DNA from: Arthrobacter saudimassiliensis
Lineage (GTDB): Bacteria > Actinomycetota > Actinomycetes > Actinomycetales > Micrococcaceae
Direction of reading: 5' to 3'
Assembly: GCA_900016675.1 (NCBI GenBank)
Contig: LN483070.1
Location: forward strand, 1,054,001-1,118,000
Length of the DNA stretch: 64,000 nt
Shown here: positions 10,388-19,008 of the stretch, one piece after another
Numbering within the stretch: position 1 is the stretch's first letter
Layout of the letters: each line of letters opens with the position of its first letter
Program-made: the position numbers and the translations under genes
Notes under the pieces: generated by a model
Told to the model about the DNA's origin: nothing
What the model saw: only the letters and a program-made list of their open reading frames with translations
Database searches by the model: none

Positions 10388-12079
10388 ATGACAGAACGCG
10401 CAGCATCCACACTGCAGGCTCCTCCCGAACTGGCCGAGGACACCCTGCGGATCGTCGCCCTGGGCGGCCTTGGCGAGATCGGCCGCAACATGGCGGTCTT
10501 CGAGATCAACGGCAAGCTGCTGATCGTCGACTGCGGGGTGCTCTTCCCCGAGGAGTCCCAGCCCGGGGTGGACCTGATCCTTCCGGACTTCTCCTACATC
10601 GAGGACCGGCTCGACGACGTGGTCGGCGTCGTGCTGACCCACGGCCACGAGGACCACATCGGTGCGGTCCCTTACCTGCTGCGCCTGAAGCAGGACATCC
10701 CGCTCATCGGGTCCCAGCTCACGCTGGCCCTGATCGAGGCGAAGCTGCAGGAACACCGCATCAAGCCCTTCACGCTCACGGTGCAGGAGGGGCAGATCGA
10801 GCAGTTCGGCCCGTTCGAGTGCGAATTCGTGGCCGTGAACCACTCCATCCCCGATGCGCTGGCCGTGTTCATCCGCACCGAGGCCGGCACCGTCCTGCAC
10901 ACGGGCGACTTCAAGATGGACCAGCTGCCCCTGGACGGGCGGATCACCGACCTGCGCGCCTTCTCGCGGCTGGGGGAGGAGGGCGTGGACCTGTTCATGC
11001 CCGACTCCACCAACGCCGACGTGCCCGGTTTCACCACCGCGGAGCGCGAAATCGGACCGGTGCTGGAGAACCTGTTCGGCAAGGTGCGCAAGCGCATCAT
11101 CGTCGCGTCCTTCTCCTCCCACGTGCACCGCGTGCAGCAGGTGCTCGACGCCGCCGCGGCGCACAACCGGAAGGTCTGCTTCGTCGGCCGCTCGATGGTG
11201 CGCAACATGGCCATCGCCGAAAAGCTGGGCTACCTGAACGTGCCCAAGGACATCCTGGTGGACCTGAAGGAAGTCGACCGGCTGCCGGACGACCGCCTGG
11301 TGCTGATGTCCACCGGTTCCCAGGGCGAGCCGATGGCGGCCCTGTCCCGGATGGCCAACGGCGACCACCGGATCCAGGTCGGCGAGGGCGACACGGTCAT
11401 CCTCGCCTCCTCGCTGATCCCCGGAAACGAGAACGCCGTCTTCCGGGTGATCAACGGCCTGATGAAGCTCGGTGCCGACGTCGTCCACAAGGGCAACGCG
11501 AAGATCCACGTCTCCGGCCATGCCTCCGCCGGCGAACTGCTCTACTGCTACAACATCCTCAAGCCGGCCAACGTCATGCCCGTGCACGGCGAGACCCGGC
11601 ACCTGATCGCCAACGGCAGGCTGGCCGAGTCCACCGGCGTCCCGGGGCAGAACGTGATCCTCGCCGAAGACGGCACGGTCGTCGACCTCAAGGACGGCAA
11701 GGCCCGCATCGTCGGCGCCGTGGAGTGCGGCTTCGTGTACGTGGACGGCTCCAGCGTGGGCGAGATCACCGACGCCGACCTCAAGGACCGCCGCATCCTC
11801 GGTGAGGAAGGGTTCATCTCCGTCATCACCGTCGTCAACCGGACCGACGGGACCATCGTCTCCGGCCCGGAGATCCACGCCCGCGGCTTCGCGGAGGACG
11901 ACGCGGTCTTCAACGAGATCAAGCCGAAGATCAACGCCGCGCTGCAGGAGGCGGTGACCTCCAACAAGGAGCACACCACCTACCAGCTGCAGCAGGTCGT
12001 CCGCCGCGTGGTGGGCACCTGGGTCAGCCGCCGGCTGCGCCGCCGGCCGATGATCGTACCGGTGGTCCTCGAGGCCTGA
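10388..12079 (+). CDS. rnj: Ribonuclease J
   Basis: Metallo-beta-lactamase ribonuclease with endonuclease and 5'-3' exonuclease activity, central to RNA turnover and rRNA maturation. It has 563 residues. Motifs: LGGLGEIGRNM near the start, the zinc ligands HGHEDHIGAVPYL near residue 85, the HTGDFKMD segment, the beta-CASP region with STGSQGEPMAAL, and HVSGHASAGEL near residue 380. The C-terminal domain (about 450-563) is present. It is probably co-transcribed with dapA and ends at a strong hairpin terminator. Confidence 0.96.
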   Translation: MTERAASTLQAPPELAEDTLRIVALGGLGEIGRNMAVFEINGKLLIVDCGVLFPEESQPGVDLILPDFSYIEDRLDDVVGVVLTHGHEDHIGAVPYLLRLKQDIPLIGSQLTLALIEAKLQEHRIKPFTLTVQEGQIEQFGPFECEFVAVNHSIPDALAVFIRTEAGTVLHTGDFKMDQLPLDGRITDLRAFSRLGEEGVDLFMPDSTNADVPGFTTAEREIGPVLENLFGKVRKRIIVASFSSHVHRVQQVLDAAAAHNRKVCFVGRSMVRNMAIAEKLGYLNVPKDILVDLKEVDRLPDDRLVLMSTGSQGEPMAALSRMANGDHRIQVGEGDTVILASSLIPGNENAVFRVINGLMKLGADVVHKGNAKIHVSGHASAGELLYCYNILKPANVMPVHGETRHLIANGRLAESTGVPGQNVILAEDGTVVDLKDGKARIVGAVECGFVYVDGSSVGEITDADLKDRRILGEEGFISVITVVNRTDGTIVSGPEIHARGFAEDDAVFNEIKPKINAALQEAVTSNKEHTTYQLQQVVRRVVGTWVSRRLRRRPMIVPVVLEA

Positions 12080-12118
12080 CCGCCCGGCGCCGGCACCGGC
12101 GCCGCCACCTGAACCAGG

Positions 12119-12170
12119 CGCAACGGGCGCCGGGACCGGCTGAAATCCGCCGGTCCCGGCGCCCGTTGCG
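12119..12170 (+). terminator. 22-bp stem terminator after RNase J
   Basis: A perfect inverted repeat pairs 12119-12140 with 12149-12170, leaving the 8-base loop tgaaatcc. There is no long T run, as is usual for GC-rich actinobacteria. The right arm ends just 1 bp before the ftsK -10 box (12172-12177), so terminator and promoter are packed back to back. Confidence 0.85.
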
Positions 12171-12184
12171 GTACCGTGGCAGGT

Positions 12185-15073
12185 ATGGCCACACGCACCT
12201 CCAGCACCTCCAGGACCACCGGCCGAGGCTCGGGCACCGGCTCGGGGAGGTCCTCGGGCGGCAAGGGAAGTGCTTCCAAGTCCCGTTCCACGGCCAAGGC
12301 CCGCCCCTCCGATCCCGGCTACGGCGATGAGCTGCCGCTGCCGCTGCGGGCCGTGCAGGGCGCCTGGATGGGCCTGGCGCGCATTGTCGGCGCCGGCATC
12401 CGCAAGCTGGGCAGCGACGTGCACCCGGACCGGGAGGTCCGCCGGGACGGCACCGGCTTCTTCCTGCTGCTGCTCTCCCTGGCCGTCGCGGCGGTGGAGT
12501 GGTGGGCGCTGCGCGGCCCGGTGGCCGACGTCGTGCACGCCGGCGCGGCCGGCACCTTCGGCTGGATGGCCGTCGTGCTGCCCTTCATGCTGCTCACCGC
12601 CGCTGTGCGCCTGATCCGGTATCCGGAGCGCCAGCGTGCCAACAGCCGGATCAGCATCGGCCTGACCATCATGCTGTTCGCCGGCTCCGGCATCACCCAC
12701 ATCATCGGCGGCCTGCCCGCCCTCGCCGACGGAGCCGAGAAGCTCTGGGCCTCCGGCGGCGTCGTCGGCTTCCTCGTGGCGGGCCCGCTCTCGGCCGCCC
12801 TGACCCGCTGGCCGGTGCTGCTGCTGCTCTCGCTGCTGGTCTTCGTGAGCGTGCTGATCGTCACCGCGACCCCGTTCCGGCACATCCCCATGCGCCTGCG
12901 CGCGCTCTACGAGCACCTGATGGGCCAGGACCTGGCCGACGACGATCCCGAACGCCACGACCAGAGCTACCTCTACGAAACGCATCAGCAGAAGGCCAAG
13001 GACCGGAAGCAGCGCCGCCGCGACCGGAAGGAGGCCCGCGCCGCCGCACGCCACGAGGAAGGCTTCGCCGGCGACGAGGCGTTCGAACGCGCAGTGCTCG
13101 ACGGCGACGACGACGCGCCCGCCCCCGGTGAGGACCGCGACGCCGCGTCCGACAGCGCCCCGGCCGGGCCCGCAGTGCCCCCGGGGGTCCGCCGGCCCAC
13201 GCAGGCCGAGCTGGCCACGCAGAAGATCCGCCGCCAGCAGGGCCTGCCGGTGGACGGCGCCGAACCGCCCACCGAAGCGCTGGCCGTGCTGCCTGAGCTG
13301 CCCACGGACGCCCCCGGCCCCGCGGCCGCCGCCCCAGCGGTGCCGTCGAAGCCGGTCCAGCCGGTGCCGCCGGCCACCCCGATCCCGCAGCGCACCGAGC
13401 AGCTGCAGCTCTCCGGCGACGTCACCTACACGCTTCCGCCGTCGGACTTCCTGCCCGCCGGCCCGCCGGCCAAGGAACGCTCCGAGGCCAACGACGCCGT
13501 GGTCGCGGCCCTGACCTCCACGCTGGACCAGTTCAACGTCGACGCGAAGGTTACCGGCTTCTCCCGCGGACCGACCGTCACCCGGTACGAGATCGAACTC
13601 GCCCCGGGCACCAAGGTCGAGCGCGTCACCGCCCTGTCGAAGAACATCGCCTACGCGGTGGCCAGCTCCGACGTGCGCATCCTCTCGCCGATTCCCGGCA
13701 AGTCCGCGATCGGCATCGAAATCCCGAACACCGACCGCGAGACCGTGTCGTTGGGCGACGTGCTGCGCTCGGGCAACGCCCGCCGCACGGAACACCCGAT
13801 GGTCATGGGCGTCGGCAAGGACGTCGAAGGCGGATTCGTCGTCGCGAACCTGGCCAAGATGCCGCACCTTTTGGTGGCGGGCGCCACCGGCGCGGGCAAG
13901 TCCTCCTTCGTGAACTCGATGATCACCTCCATCCTCATGCGGGCCACGCCCGACGAGGTGCGGATGATCATGGTCGATCCCAAGCGCGTGGAGCTGACCG
14001 CCTACGAGGGCGTGCCGCACCTGATCACCCCGATCATCACCAACCCGAAGAAGGCCGCCGAGGCACTGCAGTGGGTGGTCCGGGAAATGGACACCCGCTA
14101 CGACGACCTGGCGAACTTCGGCTTCAAGCACATCGACGACTTCAACAAGGCCGTCCGCAACGGCAAGGTGGTGCCGCCGGCCGGCTCCAAGCGCGTGGTG
14201 AAGCCCTACCCGTACCTGCTGGTGATCGTCGACGAGCTCGCGGACCTGATGATGGTCGCCCCGCGCGACGTCGAAGACTCCATCGTGCGCATCACCCAGC
14301 TGGCCCGTGCCGCCGGCATCCACCTCGTCCTGGCCACGCAGCGCCCCTCCGTCGACGTCGTCACCGGCCTGATCAAGGCCAACGTGCCCTCCCGGATGGC
14401 GTTCGCGACGTCGTCCGTCACCGACTCCCGCGTGGTCCTGGACCAGCCCGGCGCCGAGAAGCTGATCGGCCAGGGCGACGCCCTGTTCCTGCCCATGGGC
14501 GCCAGCAAGCCGATGCGCGTGCAGGGGGCCTGGGTCACCGAATCCGAGATCCACCGCGTGGTGGACCACGTCAAGGGCCAGCTCGGGGCCGTGTACCGCG
14601 AAGACGTGACCGTCTCGGCGCCCAAGAAGCAGATCGACGACGACATCGGAGACGACCTGGACCTGCTGCTGCAGGCCACCGAGCTGGTGGTCACCACGCA
14701 GTTCGGTTCCACCTCCATGCTGCAGCGCAAGCTGCGGGTCGGCTTTGCCAAGGCCGGCCGGCTCATGGACCTGATGGAGTCCCGCGGCGTCGTCGGGCCC
14801 TCGGAGGGTTCCAAGGCCCGCGACGTGCTGGTCAAGCCGGACGACCTCGCCGCCACCCTGGCCGCGATCAGCGGCCAGGAACCGGCCGGCGGAGGCGCCG
14901 AGGCCGCGGCGCTGGCCGAGAACGCGAACGCCAACCACGGGTTCGGCGACGCGGGGGAGGGGCCGGTGGACCTGGTGCAGGCGGACCTGGACGCACGGCC
15001 GCAGGCCGTGGAGTACCACGACGGCGCCGATGACGACGGATCCGAAGATGCCTGGAGCCTGACCGGGCGCTGA
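12185..15073 (+). CDS. ftsK: FtsK/SpoIIIE DNA translocase
   Basis: Septal ATP-driven DNA pump that clears the chromosome from the closing septum. It has 962 residues: a basic Ser/Thr-rich start, about four transmembrane helices (roughly residues 80-235), a long Pro/Ala linker, then the motor with Walker A VAGATGAGKSSFVNSM and Walker B LLVIVDELADLMM, and a C-terminal gamma winged helix (LQRKLRVGFAKAGRLMDLME) that reads polar DNA motifs. I chose ATG 12185 because a TACCGT -10 box (12172-12177) stands 7 bp before it and overlaps the alternative GTG at 12176. Confidence 0.95.
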   Translation: MATRTSSTSRTTGRGSGTGSGRSSGGKGSASKSRSTAKARPSDPGYGDELPLPLRAVQGAWMGLARIVGAGIRKLGSDVHPDREVRRDGTGFFLLLLSLAVAAVEWWALRGPVADVVHAGAAGTFGWMAVVLPFMLLTAAVRLIRYPERQRANSRISIGLTIMLFAGSGITHIIGGLPALADGAEKLWASGGVVGFLVAGPLSAALTRWPVLLLLSLLVFVSVLIVTATPFRHIPMRLRALYEHLMGQDLADDDPERHDQSYLYETHQQKAKDRKQRRRDRKEARAAARHEEGFAGDEAFERAVLDGDDDAPAPGEDRDAASDSAPAGPAVPPGVRRPTQAELATQKIRRQQGLPVDGAEPPTEALAVLPELPTDAPGPAAAAPAVPSKPVQPVPPATPIPQRTEQLQLSGDVTYTLPPSDFLPAGPPAKERSEANDAVVAALTSTLDQFNVDAKVTGFSRGPTVTRYEIELAPGTKVERVTALSKNIAYAVASSDVRILSPIPGKSAIGIEIPNTDRETVSLGDVLRSGNARRTEHPMVMGVGKDVEGGFVVANLAKMPHLLVAGATGAGKSSFVNSMITSILMRATPDEVRMIMVDPKRVELTAYEGVPHLITPIITNPKKAAEALQWVVREMDTRYDDLANFGFKHIDDFNKAVRNGKVVPPAGSKRVVKPYPYLLVIVDELADLMMVAPRDVEDSIVRITQLARAAGIHLVLATQRPSVDVVTGLIKANVPSRMAFATSSVTDSRVVLDQPGAEKLIGQGDALFLPMGASKPMRVQGAWVTESEIHRVVDHVKGQLGAVYREDVTVSAPKKQIDDDIGDDLDLLLQATELVVTTQFGSTSMLQRKLRVGFAKAGRLMDLMESRGVVGPSEGSKARDVLVKPDDLAATLAAISGQEPAGGGAEAAALAENANANHGFGDAGEGPVDLVQADLDARPQAVEYHDGADDDGSEDAWSLTGR

Positions 15074-15099
15074 CCGGACGCAGCGGTTAGTCTAAGGAC

Positions 15100-15690
15100 G
15101 TGAGCACTTCTTCCGCCGGCGGGGCCAAGACCCTGAACATCGCCAATGTCCTGACCATCGTGCGGATCATCATGGTTCCGCTGTTCGTTGGGTTCCTGGT
15201 GGCCGACGACGGCCGCGACGGCCTGTTCCGCTGGCTGGCGGTCGCCACCTTCGCGGTGGCGATCTACACGGACAAGCTCGACGGCGACCTGGCCCGGAGC
15301 CGGAACCTCATCACCGACTTCGGCAAGATCGCCGATCCCATCGCCGACAAGCTGCTGATCGGCTCCGCCCTGGTAATGCTCTCGATTCTGGGGGAGCTGT
15401 GGTGGTGGGTCACCATCGTCATCCTGGTCCGCGAACTCGGGATCACCGTGATGCGCTTCGTCGTCATCCGCTACGGCGTCATGGCCGCCTCGCGCGGCGG
15501 AAAGCTCAAGACGGTTGTCCAGACGCTGGCCATCTTCCTGCTGCTGCTGCCCCTGACCGCGTGGCTGGGTGCCTGGGCCTGGTGGATCGGCGCGACGGTG
15601 ATGGCGGCCGCCGTCGTCATCACGGTGGTGACCGGCCTCGACTATGTGGTGCAGGCGGTCCGGCTGCGCCGCTCCGCGGTGGGGCGATGA
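15100..15690 (+). CDS. pgsA: PgsA-like CDP-alcohol phosphatidyltransferase
   Basis: Makes phosphatidylglycerol phosphate from CDP-diacylglycerol and glycerol 3-phosphate, or a closely related product. It has 196 residues with several membrane helices. The CDP-alcohol transferase motif is complete: DG..AR, eight residues, then G...D...D (DGDLARS through DPIADK) near residues 60-85. The GTG is 6 bp after TAGTCT (15088-15093), so it is probably leaderless. It overlaps cinA by 4 bp. The gene order ftsK-pgsA-cinA-clgR matches that of other Actinobacteria. Confidence 0.92.
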   Translation: MSTSSAGGAKTLNIANVLTIVRIIMVPLFVGFLVADDGRDGLFRWLAVATFAVAIYTDKLDGDLARSRNLITDFGKIADPIADKLLIGSALVMLSILGELWWWVTIVILVRELGITVMRFVVIRYGVMAASRGGKLKTVVQTLAIFLLLLPLTAWLGAWAWWIGATVMAAAVVITVVTGLDYVVQAVRLRRSAVGR

Positions 15691-16166
15691 GCAGCGCAGC
15701 CGAACAGATCGTCGCCGCCTGCCGCGGGCAGTCCCTGACCGTGGCCACGGCCGAGTCCCTCACGGCGGGCCTGGTGGCCTCGGCCCTCGCCGACGTGCCG
15801 GGTGCCTCGGCCGTCCTGCTCGGCGGCGTCGTCGCCTACAGCAGCCAGGTGAAGGCCTCCGTGCTCGGCGTTTCGGCCGATCTGCTGGAACGGGCCGGCT
15901 CGGTCGACGCGCAGGTGGCCCGCCAGATGGCCGCCGGCGCGCGGCGGCGGCTGCACGCAGACATCGCCGTCTCCACGACCGGCGTGGCAGGCCCGGAACC
16001 GCACGACGGCAAGCCCGTGGGCACGGTCTTCATCGGCCTGGCGGACGGCGCGGGAAGCATTTCCCGCGGTTTTCGGTTTACCGGAGACCGGGCCGAAATC
16101 CGGGCCCAGGCCTGCGCGCAGGCGCTGGCCATGCTCGGCGGCCACGTGGCGCGGACCCGTCGCTGA
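15687..16166 (+). CDS. CinA C-terminal domain protein, nicotinamide-nucleotide amidohydrolase
   Basis: 159 residues covering only the C-terminal (PncC-type) domain of CinA, which in this family deamidates nicotinamide mononucleotide in NAD salvage. Seen: [22 protein letters not shown] near the start, with the conserved ES.TGG/AGL loop, and [20 protein letters not shown], the second family loop. The ATG overlaps the pgsA stop. The separate N-terminal MoCF-like domain of full-length CinA is absent, as is usual for actinobacterial members at this locus. Confidence 0.9.
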   Translation: MSSAAEQIVAACRGQSLTVATAESLTAGLVASALADVPGASAVLLGGVVAYSSQVKASVLGVSADLLERAGSVDAQVARQMAAGARRRLHADIAVSTTGVAGPEPHDGKPVGTVFIGLADGAGSISRGFRFTGDRAEIRAQACAQALAMLGGHVARTRR

Positions 16167-16340
16167 GGCTCATCCGCACCGGGAACAAATCCCGCCACGG
16201 CCCGGTTGTAGGTATCAGGAACCCCCAAGGTTTCCGGTTTAGGATCGAAAAACGTTCTGCGGCGAAAGCCCGCAGACCGAACCCAGAGGGAGCAGGAACG
16301 AATCAGATGGTCAAGCAGCCCGTATCCGTGAACGGCGTTG

Positions 16341-16353
16341 TACGCTGGCGGGA
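16341..16353 (+). promoter_or_regulatory. Candidate promoter of the ClgR-like gene
   Basis: A TACGCT -10 box at 16341-16346 is followed 6 bp later by an A, the spacing seen before leaderless starts in this window. Here the first triplets are ATG TAG, so translation must begin downstream. This would give a leader of about 47 bases that contains AAAGGAG before ATG 16400. No clear -35 is visible. Confidence 0.4.
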
Positions 16354-16399
16354 TGTAGGGTTGGCGGAAGAAGCACACCGGGAGCCAAAGGAGCGCAAG

Positions 16400-16732
16400 A
16401 TGGTAGTTCTTCGTCACGAGATCGGTGACGTCCTCCGTGACGTCCGTCAGCGCCAGGGTCGCACCCTGCGCGAGGTCTCGCACAGCGCCCGGGTTTCCCT
16501 CGGCTACCTCAGCGAGGTGGAGCGGGGCCAGAAAGAGGCCTCCTCGGAGCTCCTTTCGTCTATCTGCGGCGCGCTCGATGTTCCCCTGTCCCTGATGCTT
16601 CGAGAGGTCAGCGACCGGGTGGCCAGCGCCGAGGGCGTGGCAATCCCCGACACCGTCCCCTCCGAGTTCTCGCGGGAGTTCGCCCGTGAGTTTCCGGAGG
16701 ACATGGCCCGGGACCTCGCCCGAACCCCCTAA
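16400..16732 (+). CDS. clgR: ClgR-like XRE transcriptional regulator
   Basis: 110-residue DNA-binding protein with one helix-turn-helix ([25 protein letters not shown], residues 17-41). By family and position, between cinA and recA, it matches ClgR, the activator of Clp protease and stress genes in Actinobacteria. I chose ATG 16400 because AAAGGAG stands 6 bp before it and because [14 protein letters not shown] aligns with the family start. A longer in-frame form from ATG 16307 is possible, but a candidate promoter lies inside that extension. The tail ([19 protein letters not shown]) is acidic and amphipathic. Confidence 0.85.
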   Translation: MVVLRHEIGDVLRDVRQRQGRTLREVSHSARVSLGYLSEVERGQKEASSELLSSICGALDVPLSLMLREVSDRVASAEGVAIPDTVPSEFSREFAREFPEDMARDLARTP

Positions 16733-16739
16733 ATCCACC

Positions 16740-16762
16740 ACGGCGGCCTGACCGGCCGCCGT
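16740..16762 (+). terminator. Hairpin terminator after the ClgR-like gene
   Basis: A perfect 9-bp stem (16740-16748 with 16754-16762) with loop tgacc begins 8 bp after the stop codon. Together with the next hairpin it fills the gap between two convergent genes. Confidence 0.6.
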
Positions 16763-16778
16763 TGACAGCCTTATCAGT

Positions 16779-16806
16779 GTGGCCCCGTCGGAAGCGACGG
16801 GGCCAC
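16779..16806. terminator. Bidirectional hairpin between clgR and marR
   Basis: A perfect 12-bp stem (16779-16790 with 16795-16806) closed by the tetraloop gaag. It lies 16 bp before the end of the convergent MarR gene and can serve both strands. Confidence 0.75.
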
Positions 16807-16822
16807 GCTGCGTTCCGGGGCG

Positions 16823-17434
16823 CTACCCGCCCTCGGGGCCCCGGCCGGCGGGCGGCTGTCCGGCGGACGCGGCCGCCACGGAATAGGAACGGTTGAGCTT
16901 GTCCAGCAGCTGGGCCAGCTGGGTGATGTCGTCCTGCGGCCAGTGGGCAAGCAGCTCACGGAAGTGGCCCTTGCGGGCCTGCTGCACGGCGGCCAGGCGG
17001 CGGGTGCCCTCGTCGGTGAGGCTGATGGCCTGGGCCCTCCCGTCGGCGGGGTCGGCCTCGCGGCGCACCAGCCCCAGCTTTTCCAGCATCACCACCTGCC
17101 GGCTCACGGACGGCTTGCCGACGCCGATTTCCGCGGCGAGGTCCGTCAGCCGCATGGCGCCGCAGCGCTGCAGCAGGACCAGCAGGCCGTAGGCGGAGGA
17201 CTCCATGTCCGGATGCACCTGGCGCGCGATCCGGTGCGAATTGGACCGGGCCCGCCGCCACAGCAGGCTCAGCTGATGTTCCAGGGATTCCACCGGATCC
17301 TCGCCCTGCCCGGCAGCGGCCGGAGCGGAAGCCGGCGACGGGACCGGAATCAGGGGTTGGCCGGCCTGGCTGTTCGGTGCCGCGGCCTCTCCGGGGTGGC
17401 CGCCGTCCGGCGTTCCGCCGCCTGCACTGCTCAT
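16823..17434 (-). CDS. MarR family transcriptional regulator
   Basis: 203 residues. An N-terminal stretch of about 45 residues of low complexity precedes a MarR winged-helix domain: LRLTDLAAEIGVGKPSVSRQVVMLEKLGLV is the helix-turn-helix (about residues 94-123) and READPADGRAQAISLTDEG the wing with its typical D.DGR motif. The ligand and targets are unknown, and no partner enzyme or transporter gene is adjacent. The ATG is 6 bp after a TAGACT box (17441-17446) on its strand, so it is probably leaderless. Its position, between the clgR and recA groups, is where some relatives carry a phage-shock (PspA) gene. Confidence 0.88.
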   Translation of the reverse strand: MSSAGGGTPDGGHPGEAAAPNSQAGQPLIPVPSPASAPAAAGQGEDPVESLEHQLSLLWRRARSNSHRIARQVHPDMESSAYGLLVLLQRCGAMRLTDLAAEIGVGKPSVSRQVVMLEKLGLVRREADPADGRAQAISLTDEGTRRLAAVQQARKGHFRELLAHWPQDDITQLAQLLDKLNRSYSVAAASAGQPPAGRGPEGG

Positions 17435-17546
17435 CCTCCAAGTCTAGGCTGACGGGCAGCTGCCGGGGGCGGGGGAGCGGCCGGCCGGCGTCACGGGGCA
17501 ACCCGTCGGCCCTGCGGGGCACGCGGGACCGTGAGAGCATGGAGAC

Positions 17547-17768
17547 ATGCGCATCAGCGATTTCTGGCGGCTCATGGACGACGAATTCGGGCCCGCGTAC
17601 TCCCGGGTCCTTGCCGGCGACCTGGTCCTTCGCGCAGTCGGGGGAGTCACGGCGGCCGAAGCGCTGAAGCGCGGAGCGGACCCGAAGGCCGTCTGGCTGG
17701 CCGTCTGCGACATGCAGGACGTTCCCCCGGAGCGTCGGCTGGGCCGGGACATCAAGCCCGCGAACTAG
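17547..17768 (+). CDS. DUF3046 protein
   Basis: A 73-residue acidic-to-neutral protein (MRISDFWRLMDDEFG...) of family DUF3046, which is restricted to Actinobacteria and nearly always stands just before recA. No catalytic motif is seen, and the function is unknown. The conserved neighbourhood hints at a link with recombination, but it is not in the recA transcript if the recA promoter at 17787-17815 is used. Confidence 0.85.
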   Translation: MRISDFWRLMDDEFGPAYSRVLAGDLVLRAVGGVTAAEALKRGADPKAVWLAVCDMQDVPPERRLGRDIKPAN

Positions 17769-17786
17769 ACACGCCGTCCGATGGGT

Positions 17787-17815
17787 TCGAATATTTGTTC
17801 GGACCCCGGTACGAT
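17787..17815 (+). promoter_or_regulatory. recA promoter with LexA (SOS) box
   Basis: The 16-bp box TCGAATATTTGTTCGG (17787-17802) matches the actinobacterial SOS consensus TCGAAC-N4-GTTCGA at 10 of 12 defined positions. A -10 box TACGAT (17810-17815) follows, so LexA bound here would cover the -35 region. The predicted start near 17822 leaves a leader of about 130 bases before recA. A second TCGAAT half-site at 17846 has no matching right half. Confidence 0.75.
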
Positions 17816-17952
17816 CACTTCGTAACCGGCACCCTCCGGACGCGATCGAATATCCACAAGGGCGGCTCGGCACAGGTTTTGTCAGTGCCTCCGCTTACGG
17901 TTGTGGCAGAGGATTAAGCCATCCCCCACAGCCACACTCAACGAGGTGAAGA

Positions 17953-18996
17953 ATGCCTGCTCCTGCAGACCGCGCCAAGGCGCTAGAAGCCGCCCTCGCC
18001 CAGATCGACAAGCAGTTCGGCAAGGGCTCCATCATGCGGCTGGGAGACGATACCCGTGCTCCCATCGAGACCATTTCCACCAGCTCCATCGCCCTGGATA
18101 TCGCCCTCGGCATTGGAGGCCTGCCGCGCGGCCGCGTCGTGGAGATCTACGGGCCGGAATCCTCCGGCAAGACCACCGTCGCCCTGCATGCCGTCGCCAA
18201 TGCCCAGAAGAACGGCGGCATTGCGGCGTTCATCGACGCCGAGCACGCCCTGGACCCCGAATACGCCCGCAAGCTCGGCGTCGACGTCGACGCGCTGCTG
18301 GTCTCCCAGCCGGACACCGGCGAGCAGGCACTGGAGATCATGGACATGCTGGTCGGCTCCGGCTCGCTGGACATCATCGTCATCGACTCGGTGGCCGCGC
18401 TGGTCCCCCGGGCCGAAATCGAGGGCGAGATGGGCGACAGCCACGTCGGCCTGCAGGCCCGCCTGATGAGCCAGGCGCTGCGGAAGATCACCGGCCGCCT
18501 GAACCAGACCAAGACCACGGCCATCTTCATCAACCAGCTCCGCGAGAAGATCGGCGTGTTCTTCGGCAGCCCCGAGACCACCACCGGCGGCAAGGCGCTG
18601 AAGTTCTACGCCTCGGTCCGCATCGACGTGCGCCGCATCGAAACCCTCAAGGAGGGCGGCAACCCGGTCGGCAACCGCACCCGCGCCAAGATCGTCAAGA
18701 ACAAGATGGCCCCGCCCTTCAAGCAGGCGGAGTTCGACATCATCTACGGCCAGGGCATTTCCCGCGAGGGCGGCCTGATCGACATGGGCGTGGAGAACGG
18801 ACTGGTGAAGAAGTCCGGTGCCTGGTTCACCTATGACGGTGACCAGCTGGGCCAGGGCAAGGAAAACGCCCGCCGCTTCCTGCACGACAACCCGGAGCTG
18901 GCCGATGAAATCGAGCGCAGGCTCCGCGAAAAGGTCGGCATCGATCCCACGCCGGAATCCGACGCTGAGCCCAAGCTCAAGGCCGTCGGAGACTGA
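17953..18996 (+). CDS. recA: RecA recombinase
   Basis: Strand-exchange ATPase and LexA co-protease activator, 347 residues, with no intein. Walker A is [14 protein letters not shown] near residue 71, followed by [18 protein letters not shown]; loop regions [19 protein letters not shown] and [22 protein letters not shown] are intact. The ATG lies 8 bp after GAGGTG. recX begins 12 bp after the stop, so the two are probably one operon, as elsewhere. Confidence 0.98.
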   Translation: MPAPADRAKALEAALAQIDKQFGKGSIMRLGDDTRAPIETISTSSIALDIALGIGGLPRGRVVEIYGPESSGKTTVALHAVANAQKNGGIAAFIDAEHALDPEYARKLGVDVDALLVSQPDTGEQALEIMDMLVGSGSLDIIVIDSVAALVPRAEIEGEMGDSHVGLQARLMSQALRKITGRLNQTKTTAIFINQLREKIGVFFGSPETTTGGKALKFYASVRIDVRRIETLKEGGNPVGNRTRAKIVKNKMAPPFKQAEFDIIYGQGISREGGLIDMGVENGLVKKSGAWFTYDGDQLGQGKENARRFLHDNPELADEIERRLREKVGIDPTPESDAEPKLKAVGD

Positions 18997-19008
18997 CGGC
19001 CGGCGCCC

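Noticed and set aside
9884-15019. A 1711-codon open frame on the minus strand across dapA, RNase J and ftsK
   Set aside because: It is antisense to three well-identified genes, has a His/Gly/Val-rich composition typical of reversed GC-rich codons and shows no domain.
16307-16399. Longer ClgR-like protein starting at ATG 16307
   Set aside because: A -10 box lies inside this stretch and a good ribosome site precedes ATG 16400, where the family alignment begins. It is kept only as an alternative.
17846-17861. Second LexA box before recA
   Set aside because: Only the left half TCGAAT is present; the right half does not match.
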